From: an uncultured Flavobacteriaceae bacterium
GTDB taxonomy: Bacteria > Bacteroidota > Bacteroidia > Flavobacteriales > Flavobacteriaceae
Assembly (NCBI GenBank): GCA_947502495.1
Contig: CANNAC010000001.1
Location: 1-64,000, forward strand
Direction: 5' to 3'
DNA length: 64,000 nt
Positions 1 through 10,100 of this stretch are shown one piece after another (within the stretch, counting starts at the first letter, position 1; every line of letters begins with the position of its first letter). A model generated the notes under the pieces. That model ran no database searches, was not told the origin of the DNA, and saw only the letters and a program-made list of their open reading frames with translations. A program made the position numbers and the translations under genes.

Positions 1-878
1 CCGGTAACGGTAATGGTAAAACTAGATTCGTTAGAACAGGTGTTAGGAGCAGTCCCAACTTCGTTGTAAATAAAAATAGTCTGTGTGGTTGTAATGTTGT
101 CTCCAATGTTAAGTTGTGTTCCACTACCATTGGTTGCTGTGTAATAGTTTCCGTTGGTAATAGAAGGTAAAGTATAACTTGCACAAACAGTTTCGTTAGA
201 AACGGTATCTACGGGAGGTGTTCCGGTTACTGTAATGGTGAAACTCGTTTCGTTATCACAGATATCTGGAGCAGTTCCAGCAATATTATAAATATAAATA
301 GTTTGTGTGGTTGTTATGTTATCTCCAGTATTTAGTTGTGTTCCACCGCCATTGGTTGCCGTATAATAGTTTCCATTAGTTAATGCTGGTAAGCTGTAAC
401 TTGTACATACGGTTTCGCTAGTTATCGTATCTACAGGAGGATTTCCGGTAACGGTAATAGTAAAACTAGATTCGTTAGAACAGGTGTTTGGAGCAGTTCC
501 AACCTCGTTGTAAATAAAAATCGTTTGTGTGGTTGTAATGTTGTCTCCAATGTTAAGTTGTGTTCCACCACCATTGGTTGCTGTGTAATAGTTTCCGTTG
601 GTAATAGAAGGTAAAGTATAGCTTGCACAAACAGTTTCGCTAGAAGCGGTATCTACGGGAGGTGTTCCACTTACTGTAATGGTGAAACTCGTTTCGTTAT
701 CACAGGTATCTGGAGCAGTTCCAATGATATTATAGATATAAATCGTTTGTGTGGTTGTAATGTTATCGCCAGTATTTAGTTGTGTTCCACCGGCATTGGT
801 TGCCGTATAATAGTTTCCATTAGTTAATGCTGGTAAGCTGTAACTTGTACAGACGGTTTCGCTTGTAAGCGTATCCAC
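1..878 (-). repeat. Tandem 222-bp repeats with ABAB higher-order pattern
   Basis: Equivalent points of the repeat fall at 871, 649, 427 and 205, exactly 222 bases (74 codons) apart. Units 1 and 3 share CTSYSLPALTNG and IYIYNI.GTAPD.CDNE. Units 2 and 4 share CASYTLPSITNG, TQLNIGD and IFIYNEVGTAPNTCSNE. The true period is therefore 444 bases. The fourth unit is cut by the window edge, so the array may continue. Confidence 0.9.
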
Positions 879-2015
879 TTCCGCATTACCAACATGTAAT
901 TGCGCAGCATTAGTAACCAAGTCACAACTTAGCGAAGTAACTTCGCAATAATATTGATTCAAATCAAAAGTTAATGGCGCATTGGTAATCGTTAATGTAT
1001 CCGTTGTAGTTCCAGAATAATTGGCATCATTAACTACATTTACCCAGTTTCCAGCACTGTTTAAAACTTTCCATTGGTAGGTATAGGTTTCGGTACCAGA
1101 TATAGCAATTGTAAAAGTTGCGGTTCCATTCTCACAAATGGTTTGTGCTGTAGGATTTGTAATCGTTGGCGTATTATCTGTAATTGGATCTGCAGTATGT
1201 GAACCTAAATCGGAACAACTTTCATTGGAATTGGTATCCCAATCCGAAGAAACAAACGCGTTATTAGGAGTAATAGCATCAGAGTTTCTTTTTACCGTAT
1301 ATCCTTTTTCATCAGGAGCATTAACAACGTCAATAAGTATTCCGTTTTTAAAAAGTTTAATTTGATCATTTTCATTAATACCTAATCCCATTTCAGTATC
1401 TTCTGTTAATCCGCAAGCAGTAGGACCTCCAATTTTTACTAAATAGGTTTGCATAGGACCAATAGAACCAGGTAGGATTAGTGTTACACTTGGAGTTGCA
1501 TCTCCAATATCTCTAAAGCGCTGTAATTCGTATTCTCCATTAAATGTAAGGGTTGTGTTTGTTGGGTTATAAAGCTCTATAAGACCAGTGCTTCCTCCAT
1601 TTACATCATAAATCTCTGAAATATAAACATCTGGTGTATCACATTCGGTAGCCAATACGGTGAAGTCTGCTGCCGAATTTCCTACACAACCACCAGTACT
1701 AGTAATGGTTATGTTAGAAGTAGTAGAGGTTCCTGCAGGAATAAAAGCTTCTATTTCATTGTCGCTATTTATGGTAAACGTCGTACTTATTCCGTCGAAT
1801 GCTACGGTTGCTGCAGCGTTAAAATTACTTCCGTTAATATAAACTACTGTGTTTTCTGGTCCGCTAGAAGGGAAAAAAGAAGTTAGTACCGGAGCAGGAC
1901 AAAAGTTGGAAACCTTTGCGGTATTTTTTATGTTTTCGTTAGTGTTAAAAGCGATGCTTGCATTGTAAATAAAAAAAGTACAAATAAAAACAAGTAAAAG
2001 TTTAATACGTTTCAT
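1..2015 (-). CDS. Large secreted repeat protein, TIG + lamin-tail head (3' end beyond window)
   Basis: The frame is open from an ATG at 2015 to the left edge, at least 671 codons with no stop, so the C-terminus lies outside. The N-terminus is a signal peptide (MKRIKLLLVFICTFF...ASIA). A TIG/IPT domain follows at about residues 42-118 (SFFPSSGPENTVVYINGSNF). A lamin-tail domain spans about 125-255 (VYISEIYDVNG, IELYNPTN, GLGINENDQIKLFKNG), then an Ig-like segment to about 375. From about residue 380 there are tandem 74-residue repeats (ETVC.SY.LP...TNGNYYTATN). The head matches the next gene (2166-4661) domain for domain, so a T9SS type B tail is expected, but this is inference. Likely exported cell-surface protein; ligand unknown. 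A possible -7 element lies at 2033-2040. Confidence 0.88.
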   Translation of the reverse strand, partial: MKRIKLLLVFICTFFIYNASIAFNTNENIKNTAKVSNFCPAPVLTSFFPSSGPENTVVYINGSNFNAAATVAFDGISTTFTINSDNEIEAFIPAGTSTTSNITITSTGGCVGNSAADFTVLATECDTPDVYISEIYDVNGGSTGLIELYNPTNTTLTFNGEYELQRFRDIGDATPSVTLILPGSIGPMQTYLVKIGGPTACGLTEDTEMGLGINENDQIKLFKNGILIDVVNAPDEKGYTVKRNSDAITPNNAFVSSDWDTNSNESCSDLGSHTADPITDNTPTITNPTAQTICENGTATFTIAISGTETYTYQWKVLNSAGNWVNVVNDANYSGTTTDTLTITNAPLTFDLNQYYCEVTSLSCDLVTNAAQLHVGNAEVDTLTSETVCTSYSLPALTNGNYYTATNAGGTQLNTGDNITTTQTIYIYNIIGTAPDTCDNETSFTITVSGTPPVDTASSETVCASYTLPSITNGNYYTATNGGGTQLNIGDNITTTQTIFIYNEVGTAPNTCSNESSFTITVTGNPPVDTITSETVCTSYSLPALTNGNYYTATNGGGTQLNTGDNITTTQTIYIYNIAGTAPDICDNETSFTITVTGTPPVDTVSNETVCASYTLPSITNGNYYTATNGSGTQLNIGDNITTTQTIFIYNEVGTAPNTCSNESSFTITVT

Positions 2016-2032
2016 TAGCTATAATTAGGGCG

Positions 2033-2040
2033 CAAAAATA
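2033..2040 (-). promoter_or_regulatory. Candidate -7 promoter element (TATTTTTG)
   Basis: On the minus strand TATTTTTG matches the Bacteroidota -7 consensus TAnnTTTG and lies 17 bases upstream of the ATG of the partial gene. I see no TTG at the expected -33 spacing, so this is only a half match. Confidence 0.35.
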
Positions 2041-2080
2041 ATTAATATTTAATTTCTTACGTTATGTGATTGTTACCTTA

Positions 2081-2115
2081 TAAAAAAAAGAGCCTTATTT
2101 GAAAAATAAGGCTCC
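2081..2115 (-). terminator. Rho-independent terminator after the 831-residue surface protein
   Basis: An 11-bp perfect stem (2090-2100 with 2104-2114, loop of 3) is followed on the minus strand by eight T. It lies between two tandem paralogues and separates their transcription. Confidence 0.85.
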
Positions 2116-2165
2116 TAAATATATGATAAAATATTAGATTAATAAAGAATACCTAGACTATAAAA

Positions 2166-4661
2166 CTATTTGTTAAGGTATACCCAACCTATATATCTTT
2201 GTTGGGTAGCATTGGCATCGTTAAGATGTAATACGTAAAAGTACGTTCCTACAGGTGCTATTTTATTAGAACTAAAAGTACCTCTATTCGATTTTCCGTA
2301 CCATTTGTTATCGTTGTTTCCAGTAAAAATAAGTGTTCCGTAACGGTTATAAATTTCTAATTTATGATTGGTGTATATATCATATAATCCTTGAATTTTA
2401 AACCATTCGTTATGCGCATCTCCATTTGGAGAAAATCCGTTAGGAATTACTATAGCATCCAAATTAACTAGAATCTCAAAAGAGATAGATTTAGAAACAC
2501 AACCATTTACATCTTCCACATAAAGTGTGTGTGTACCGTTAGATAGATTGGTAAAAGTATCGTCCAACTGAAACGCGCCAGAATCGACAGCGTACATATA
2601 ACTAATAGTTGCGTCGTCCATAGTTACCTGTAACACGTTTTCATTTATGGTAAGGTTGGTTGCTGCAAGTGTGAAATCTGTAGCAGGTAAAATACTAATA
2701 TCAAAACTCGTTTGGTTGGTACAAGAAGCTACTGAGTTGTAAATATAAACCGTTTGTGAAGTAGTAATCAAATCACCAGCGGTAAGTGCCGTTCCTGTTC
2801 CGTTAGTTCCTGTGAAATAATTACCGTTAGTTACTGCTGGTAACGCATATTGAGAACATGCTTCGGCATTAGCAAGTGTATCTACTAAAGGTGCTTGATT
2901 TATGGTAACTGTGAAGCTAGACTCGTTAGAACAGTTGTTAGGAGCAGTTCCTAATTCGATATAAATATATACCGTTTGCGATGTCGTAATTATATCACCA
3001 GTAGTTAATGCAGTTCCTGTTCCGTTAGTTCCTGTAAAGTAATTACCATTGGTTAACGTAGGTAAGGTATAACTTTCACAAGCCGTTTGATTTGCTAAAG
3101 TATCTACTGTTGGTGTACCATTTATTGTAACTGTAAAACTGTTTTCGTTAGTACAAGTACCCACAGCATTATAGATATAAATAGTTTGTGTGGTTGTAAT
3201 TATATCACCAGTATTTAAAGCAGTTCCTGTACCATTGGTCCCTGTGAAATAGCTTCCGTTTGTAAGTGTTGGAAGTGTATATGAAGTACATACAGATACA
3301 TTAGATAAAGCATCGACACTTGGAGCAGGAGTTACCGTAACGGTAAAACTACTTTGTTTGGTACAAGAACCAATTACATTATAAATGTAGATAGTTTGTG
3401 AAGTCGAAATTACATCGCCAGTAGTAAGTGCTGTTCCTGTTCCGTTAGTTCCAGTAAAATAATTACCATGGATTAGCGTAGGTAAAGTATAACTTTCGCA
3501 AACCGTTTGATTCGCTAAAGTATCTACAGGGATAACATTAATTTCTAATTGAGCTGCATTGGTTATCAGCGTACAAGAAGGGGAAGTTATTTCGCAATAA
3601 TATTGGTTATTATTAAAACTTACAGGAACATTATTAAGTGTTAATGTGCCTGTTGTAGCGCCTGAATAATTTGTGTTATTGGTAACGTTTACCCAGTTTC
3701 CGGAAGCGTTAAGTGTTTTCCATTGGTATGAAAATGTACCTGAATCTTCGGAAGCTGTAAAAGTAGTTGTCCCATTTTCACAAATAGATTGTGACGTTGG
3801 ATGTGTAATATTTGGTGTGTTATCTGGAATAGCATCAGCAGTATGTATATCTAAATCGGTACAGTCTTCTTGAGAACTTATTGTCCAATCATTGCCATTA
3901 TATATGGTTTGCGGAATGGTAGCATCTGCATTTCGAATAATACTATATCCTCTTTCATTTGGCGAATGCACATTATCTATGATTACACCGTTCTTTAATA
4001 GTTCAAATTCATCATTATCATTAATACCTGTGCCAATATTAAAATCCGCGCTAAGCGAAGGACAATCGGAACCACTTCCCATTTGAATTATAAAAGTACT
4101 TAAAGGAGCTATAGTACCTGTAATAGCATCAAAGGTATTGTTTGGTGCTGCATTTCCAATATCTCCATATCGTACAATAACATAAGTATTGTCAATAACT
4201 ACGGGAGCGTTCGTTGGATTATAAAGTTCGATAACCGCGTAGTCTCCTGAAAAGGCATCGTAAATTTCTGAAATATAGATTTCTGCAGTTGTACATGCGG
4301 AAGCTAATAAGGTAAAGTTTGATGTAGATGTTCCTGTGCATCCTCCAGTACTTATAATGGAAATAACAGACGAATCACTAGTTCCAGCAGGAATAAAAGC
4401 GGTTATTTCTGTATCACTAATAATATTAAAAGTAGTGTTTACGCCCCCAAATGTTACCGCATTGGCTGTGTTAAAGTTGTTTCCGCTAATAGTGATTAGT
4501 GTATTTTCTGGTCCCGAAGAAGGCGAAAAAGAAGTGATAACTGCAGCGGGACATTCTACTGTTTTATAGCTATTTTTAACAAGATTGGTATTGCTAGATG
4601 TACTAGTGGTAGTAAATAATAAAAGCGCAATAGAACAGAATAGAGTAATAGTTTTTTTCAT
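2166..4661 (-). CDS. T9SS type B secreted protein, TIG + lamin-tail + four tandem repeats
   Basis: 831 residues. A signal peptide (MKKTITLFCSIALLLF) precedes a TIG/IPT domain at about 40-118 (SFSPSSGPENTLITISGNNF). A lamin-tail domain follows at about 125-260 (IYISEIYDAF, IELYNPTN), then an Ig-like segment to about 375. Four repeats of 70-74 residues (C.SYTLP.LTNGNYFTGTNGTG) cover about 378-665. The last 94 residues are a gliding-motility-associated type B sorting domain: PNGFSPNGDAHNEWFKI, YNRYGTLIF, PVGTYFYVLHLND and the end GWVYLNK. Such tails direct export by T9SS across the outer membrane. It is a tandem paralogue of the partial gene to its left, but its repeats are more diverged from each other. 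Probable surface adhesin; target unknown. Confidence 0.92.
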   Translation of the reverse strand: MKKTITLFCSIALLLFTTTSTSSNTNLVKNSYKTVECPAAVITSFSPSSGPENTLITISGNNFNTANAVTFGGVNTTFNIISDTEITAFIPAGTSDSSVISIISTGGCTGTSTSNFTLLASACTTAEIYISEIYDAFSGDYAVIELYNPTNAPVVIDNTYVIVRYGDIGNAAPNNTFDAITGTIAPLSTFIIQMGSGSDCPSLSADFNIGTGINDNDEFELLKNGVIIDNVHSPNERGYSIIRNADATIPQTIYNGNDWTISSQEDCTDLDIHTADAIPDNTPNITHPTSQSICENGTTTFTASEDSGTFSYQWKTLNASGNWVNVTNNTNYSGATTGTLTLNNVPVSFNNNQYYCEITSPSCTLITNAAQLEINVIPVDTLANQTVCESYTLPTLIHGNYFTGTNGTGTALTTGDVISTSQTIYIYNVIGSCTKQSSFTVTVTPAPSVDALSNVSVCTSYTLPTLTNGSYFTGTNGTGTALNTGDIITTTQTIYIYNAVGTCTNENSFTVTINGTPTVDTLANQTACESYTLPTLTNGNYFTGTNGTGTALTTGDIITTSQTVYIYIELGTAPNNCSNESSFTVTINQAPLVDTLANAEACSQYALPAVTNGNYFTGTNGTGTALTAGDLITTSQTVYIYNSVASCTNQTSFDISILPATDFTLAATNLTINENVLQVTMDDATISYMYAVDSGAFQLDDTFTNLSNGTHTLYVEDVNGCVSKSISFEILVNLDAIVIPNGFSPNGDAHNEWFKIQGLYDIYTNHKLEIYNRYGTLIFTGNNDNKWYGKSNRGTFSSNKIAPVGTYFYVLHLNDANATQQRYIGWVYLNK

Positions 4662-4730
4662 TAAATAATTTTAAGGATGGTAAAATAATAAAAAATATAA
4701 TAGACAATGTGATGCTATTGTAAACAATAA

Positions 4731-7058
4731 TTACCGCACTAAAGCGAAATGCCCTCGGTAGGTTTTTCCGTTAGAAAAACTAACGACAAACCAATAGTCT
4801 GACGATGGTAAATTTTCGCCGTTAAATGTACCATTAAAACCTTGACTTTGCGGATTTATTTGCTTTAAAAGTTTACCATATCTATCAAAAATTTGAATAC
4901 TCATGGTTGCTTTAAAATCTAAATCGACTCCTAATGGCATCCAAGTTTCATTGTAATAGTCCCCATTTGGCGTAAAATACGAAGGGAAACCTAAAACGTA
5001 AACCAGTTCTTCGATAGTACCACAACCATTTTTATCTCGTATGTATGCTATATGTTCTCCTGCAGAAATATTGGTGAATATATTGCTGTCTTGGTAGATA
5101 CCATTACTATCGTCTAAAGCAAATTCATAATCTCCAACTCCGGAAGTTGTAATCGTAATCGTATTGTTTGGCGCAACACCAGAAACGGAAACAGATTCTA
5201 CAAAGGCTGTATCTTTAGGTTCGACAATAATATCTCTAGTTGCAGAACAACCATCTGGATGTGTTACAATTACGGTGTAGGTACCAACTTCATTAATATT
5301 TATGGTCTCGCTTGTAAATGGTGTAGCCACATTATTTAATAACCATTGATAAGTGAAATCTCCAGGAGCACCAATACGTAGTCCTGCTTCTAAAGGAATC
5401 GTGTTTGGGTAATTATTTAAGCAGTAGTTTGTGGTTTCATCTGCTAAAAGAATTGGCGTGTATTTCATAGATAGCATTACTGTGCTCACGGCAAAACAAC
5501 TGCTTCCGTTAGTGATAAGCACATAAATGGTTTCGGTATCTGGCAGGATGTTTGTGTAGTTTCCGTTGATGCTATTGGTTTCTGTTAGTAGATCTGCTTC
5601 CGAAGGAAAGAATGTAATGGTAGATCCTGCAGGAACTTGGGTTTCTATTTCTGTGCGCAACTGGTTTAAATCAAATTCGGTAAAACCATCTACAGGAAAA
5701 TTATCACATGCCGAAAACGGTGGAATAGTAACTGTATTATTGGATATATCTAAAATCACTTCCGCGACAGCGTAGCATCCAAACTCATTCTCTACACGAG
5801 CAAAAACGGTTTGCAACGCTACCGTATTTTCATAAGCGGATGCATTATTAATTTCATCTATTTCGTCTTCTGCATCTGTGGGAAATAGATAAAAATTTGT
5901 GATATAATGTCTGCTATCGGTAACTATATCTTGTTGCGCATCGAATAGATTATAGGTGGTAATTCCGTCTTGATTTAAATCACAAGCGATTAATGTGGTG
6001 TCGTTAACTATAGGCTTTGCTGCGTATTCTACGGTGATTTCTCCCGAGGTTATGCAGACAGTAGGATAGGTAATGGTTACGCCATAAGTACCCGCCTCTG
6101 TGATGGTGTATGTTGGTCCAGTTTCTCCTGTAATTGGTAAACTGTTTTTAAACCAGGTATAACCTGTAGCTCCAGTTTGGGTAGCATCTAAATCTAGCGA
6201 TTCGTTTTCACATAAAGGATTTCTACTTAGAAAAAGTCTATCTAAACCAAGATCAATATCTGAGGTGAAACTTCCTGCTTCTAAAAAAACGGCAGAGTCA
6301 TATCTATAATTTTGCTCATCTGCAATGACTAGCTTGACATGATAGGTAACATTAGGAGTAATAGTTGCTGTTGCTGTTAATACAGCGGTTTGTCCGTTGA
6401 AGTTTATAGGCGCAGAAGCGTCGTTCCAATCCCCAAAATAAGTTTCATTAATCGGGTTACAAGCGCCAGGAATACCAGAATGTACTGTGGTTACTTTTAC
6501 AGGAGTATTGGTTCCTGGTACTAATGCAATATTGGTGTATTCTGTGGAAGATGCTGGACGAATTAAAAAGCCAAACAAGTCGGAATACTGACAGGTACTA
6601 TTATCTCCTTCTTGGTATTCTTCGGAAGCAAATAAATAACGAAAACTTATTTGATTACTAACCGATTGAAAATCGAATTCTAAAATGGTTGCGTTTATAG
6701 TATTGTTTTCGCTTAAAGCAGTTTCTAAATCTCTGTCGCCAGACCATCCTGGAGCATCATCATCACTTAAACTCGTATTTGGGCCAGGAACATTAGATAA
6801 TTTTCCGGTGCTTAATACCAAACCATTTGCTATAGGGAAAGTTGTTCCTGCAGCATCAAAGTATCCATAACTTTGGTCTGTTCCATTAAAATTACCTCCT
6901 TCTACATTGGTAATAACGACATTACTAATACATTCGCTATTTATTAAAACGTCTTCAATAAGTTGTTGTGGCGAATAGGTCGTATGATCTACTTGTATGT
7001 TTTGCGAGAACAGCAAAAAAGAGAAAAAAGATAATAAAACCGTAAAACAATTCTTCAT
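4731..7058 (-). CDS. T9SS type B secreted protein with choice-of-anchor L head
   Basis: 775 residues. A signal peptide (MKNCFTVLLSFFSFLLFSQ) is followed by a choice-of-anchor L domain at about 25-270 (PQQLIEDVLI, LVLSTGKLSNVPGPN, YLFASEEYQEG, LFGFLIRP, LVIADEQNYRYDSAVFLEAGSF). After an Ig-like segment there are two copies of the Cys-Asp/Asp-Gly repeat (CDLNQDGITTYNLFD, CDNFPVDGFTEFDLN). A second Ig-like segment follows. The type B tail covers about 690-775 (YFTPNGDYYNETW, IFDRYGKLLKQI, DYWFVVSF, end HFALVR). It shares its head with the 1621-residue protein upstream, which points to tandem duplication. Exported to the surface by T9SS; role probably adhesion, by family context only. Confidence 0.92.
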   Translation of the reverse strand: MKNCFTVLLSFFSFLLFSQNIQVDHTTYSPQQLIEDVLINSECISNVVITNVEGGNFNGTDQSYGYFDAAGTTFPIANGLVLSTGKLSNVPGPNTSLSDDDAPGWSGDRDLETALSENNTINATILEFDFQSVSNQISFRYLFASEEYQEGDNSTCQYSDLFGFLIRPASSTEYTNIALVPGTNTPVKVTTVHSGIPGACNPINETYFGDWNDASAPINFNGQTAVLTATATITPNVTYHVKLVIADEQNYRYDSAVFLEAGSFTSDIDLGLDRLFLSRNPLCENESLDLDATQTGATGYTWFKNSLPITGETGPTYTITEAGTYGVTITYPTVCITSGEITVEYAAKPIVNDTTLIACDLNQDGITTYNLFDAQQDIVTDSRHYITNFYLFPTDAEDEIDEINNASAYENTVALQTVFARVENEFGCYAVAEVILDISNNTVTIPPFSACDNFPVDGFTEFDLNQLRTEIETQVPAGSTITFFPSEADLLTETNSINGNYTNILPDTETIYVLITNGSSCFAVSTVMLSMKYTPILLADETTNYCLNNYPNTIPLEAGLRIGAPGDFTYQWLLNNVATPFTSETININEVGTYTVIVTHPDGCSATRDIIVEPKDTAFVESVSVSGVAPNNTITITTSGVGDYEFALDDSNGIYQDSNIFTNISAGEHIAYIRDKNGCGTIEELVYVLGFPSYFTPNGDYYNETWMPLGVDLDFKATMSIQIFDRYGKLLKQINPQSQGFNGTFNGENLPSSDYWFVVSFSNGKTYRGHFALVR

Positions 7059-7075
7059 TAGATATAATTGGATTG

Positions 7076-7083
7076 CAAATATA
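7076..7083 (-). promoter_or_regulatory. Candidate -7 promoter element (TATATTTG)
   Basis: TATATTTG on the minus strand fits TAnnTTTG and is 17 bases upstream of the ATG at 7058. No clear -33 TTG was found. Confidence 0.35.
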
Positions 7084-7139
7084 AAGAAGTGTTAGGTCTT
7101 ATAAAGAAAATGAAATGTTAAAGAAATTGGGATTTGTAT

Positions 7140-10100
7140 TTATCGTTTTAACGTAAAATTACCTTTTAATTCAAACTTTTTACCGTCTTTTATTACTTCT
7201 GCAAGGAACCAATAATCGTCTGTTGGCATGTTTTGTCCTCTGTACGTTCCGTCCCAACCAGGAGAATTATGTGCTAATGTTTTTAGTAATTTTCCGTATC
7301 TATCAAAAACATAGACAATAGTTCCTGTAAGTTGGTTAACACCAGTAATATGCCAAGTATCATTATAGCCATCATTGTTTGGTGTCACGAATAACGGCGT
7401 ATCCATTATTATAATTTCTTTAGTGGCAGATGCACAACCATTGGCGTCTAACACGGTAATAATATGTGTGCCAAGTGTTACATTATCAAAGAAGTTAGAT
7501 TCCTGTGCAGGGCCATTATCTAAAATGTAGAAGTAATCGCCAATACCACTAATGGTAACCGTTATATTATTAGGATCTGAAAAATCTACTTGCTCCGTAA
7601 ACTCAATAGTTGCTTGTTCGGATTCCATCACATTAAAAGTAGCAGAAGTGGTACAACCAAAATCGCTAGTAACCGTTACCGAATAACTTCCTATTGCTGT
7701 GATTTCAATTTCTGAAGTAGTAGCACTTGTAGACCAAGCATAGGTGTCATTACTAAATCCGGTATATGCACTAACTATTAGCGGAAGACTTTCTAAACAT
7801 ATTGTTTGATCTTCAATTTCGACAATAGGTTTTCTGTGTACAATAGTATTAAAGCTAGTTATGCTATAACATAAAGTCGTTTTGTTTTCTATACGTATGT
7901 AAAAGGTTTGTCCGTTAAAAGCAAAGTAGTTTAAATCTACAATTTCGTTTTCGTTAGCAATAGCTTCATCTTCTAATTCATGATAAGTAACGTTGAAATC
8001 ATTTGGATTTTGGCTACCCAAAACGATTGGAGTTTGTGCTTCTAAATTAAATTCTTGTATTTCGCTATTATCGTCATCATCACAAGTTTCTAAGTCGGAT
8101 ATGGTAAATGCCGTCGGACTACTATTTACTTGTAATTCAAAAGAGGAAGTACTAAAGCAGTTTGAATTCGTATTTTCTGCTCTTACATAAATCGTATCAT
8201 TATTAGAAACATAGGTGTAATTGGAATCTAATGCATTTTGCGCATTTTGTGCATCGGAAGCATTGCTGTAAAAAGTAACAGCAACGTCTGTAGTATCGTC
8301 TATTAAAGCATATATGGTATCTTCAAGATTCATACTATTATCTACATTGGCACAAGTTTCTATATTGGAAATCGCATTTATTGTTGGCGGCACATCTACA
8401 ATTAACGCAATGGGTACGGCAACATAACATAAGGATATGGTACTTGTAATTTTAATATAAGCGGTTTGCGGATTGGAAGTATTAATATAGTTGCTAGGGG
8501 TATTTATGATATTGGTATGTGCTTCTACATCGCTAAAAGAAGGATGGTAGGTTATTTCAATATCATTTTGTCTTACTCCTAAAACATCCACCTCTACTGC
8601 GGTTAAATCAAAATTTGTTCGTCCGTCGGTGTCCGTATCACATTTTTGTAATGGACCAGTAGGATTTACATTTGGTACTTGTATAATGTTTAATCCGAAT
8701 TGTGCAATACCATGACAAAAGGTTCCGTTTTCTATTCTTGCATAAATTTGTTGCGGATTTTCTGTGTTTTCATATTGCATCGGAAGGCTGTTCTCTTCAT
8801 TTTCGGCATCATCAAAAGAAGTATAAAATGTGATGATTAAATTCTCTGTACTAGCAGCAGACATTTCCGCTATTTTTTCCGAGAAATCGAAAGATTCTAT
8901 ACCGTCATTTGCAATGTCATCACAAACTATAAAACTTGAAGGAGCCGTGAATACGGGGATTAATCCCACTTCAATATTAAAAGAAGTGGTATCAAAACAA
9001 TCTATATCGGAGTAATTTTCTACTCGTACAAATATTTCTTGTGGGTTGTCTGTATTTTGATATGCTACGTTTTTATCAATTATAGCTGTTCTGTCTAATG
9101 CATCTTGTGCGGTTTCAAAATATAAAACGCGTTTGCCTGTTTGACCATTTAGTATTTCGGCATCTTTTTGATTAAATATAAAATCTTCTATTTGATCGCC
9201 ATCGGATTCACAATTGATAAAATTAGGAATAGTGGTAAAAACAGGTTCTGTATTTACTATTATTTCAAAAATAACTAAAGCAAAACAACCTGTGATTTCA
9301 CTTGCTACTCGTGTATAAATAGTTTGTGTATTTGCGTTGTATGCAGTAGTGTTCGTTATTGCGCCGTTATTGGTGTTTGCATCATTTTCTGAAGTGTGAA
9401 AAGTGATTCTTAAATTAGAAGTGCTTGTTACTATTTCTGCTATTTTATCGTCTAGGTTTATAAGGTATAAAGCATCGTAATCGTCATCACAAATAACAAT
9501 ATCATTTGGTTGCATAACGGTGGGAGCAGGAATAACTTGAATCTCTAATTCGGCAACATCAAAACAGCCTGAATCTGTATTTCTAACTCTGGTGTAAACT
9601 ATTTGTGGGTTTGTTGTATTTGTGTAAAAAGGAGGTAATTGATTATCATTATTATCTGCATCTTCTTCACTTAAAAAATAAGTAACCGAAGTATTGGTAA
9701 TTCCTTCGCTAACATAAGCATCAAAATCTGCCAGAGAAATAGAGGTGTAACCGTCATCATCTGTATCACAATAATCCACAGGGTTTAATGGTTGAATGAT
9801 CGTTGGTGGATTAATATATAGTAAAATACTTGAAAAGTAAATACATCCAAAACTTTCTATAGTTACATATAAGGTATGCGGACTTTCGGTTACCGTATAA
9901 GGTACTGATTTATCAATTTCATTTAAATCATCGGTTTGGTTTTGTTCCGTTTCATAAAAAGTAACGGTAACGTCTTCCAGATTATTTGCAATATTATCTG
10001 CAATACCAATTAGGTCAAAATCATGAATACCATCATTAGTTACATCATCACAGGCGCTAAAATTTATAATATTAGTTCCAGATTGTAATATGTTTGCATG

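Noticed and set aside
1-878. Regular direct repeats considered as a CRISPR array
   Set aside because: Units are 222 bases, contiguous and protein-coding in one frame; no short repeat/spacer structure and no cas genes.
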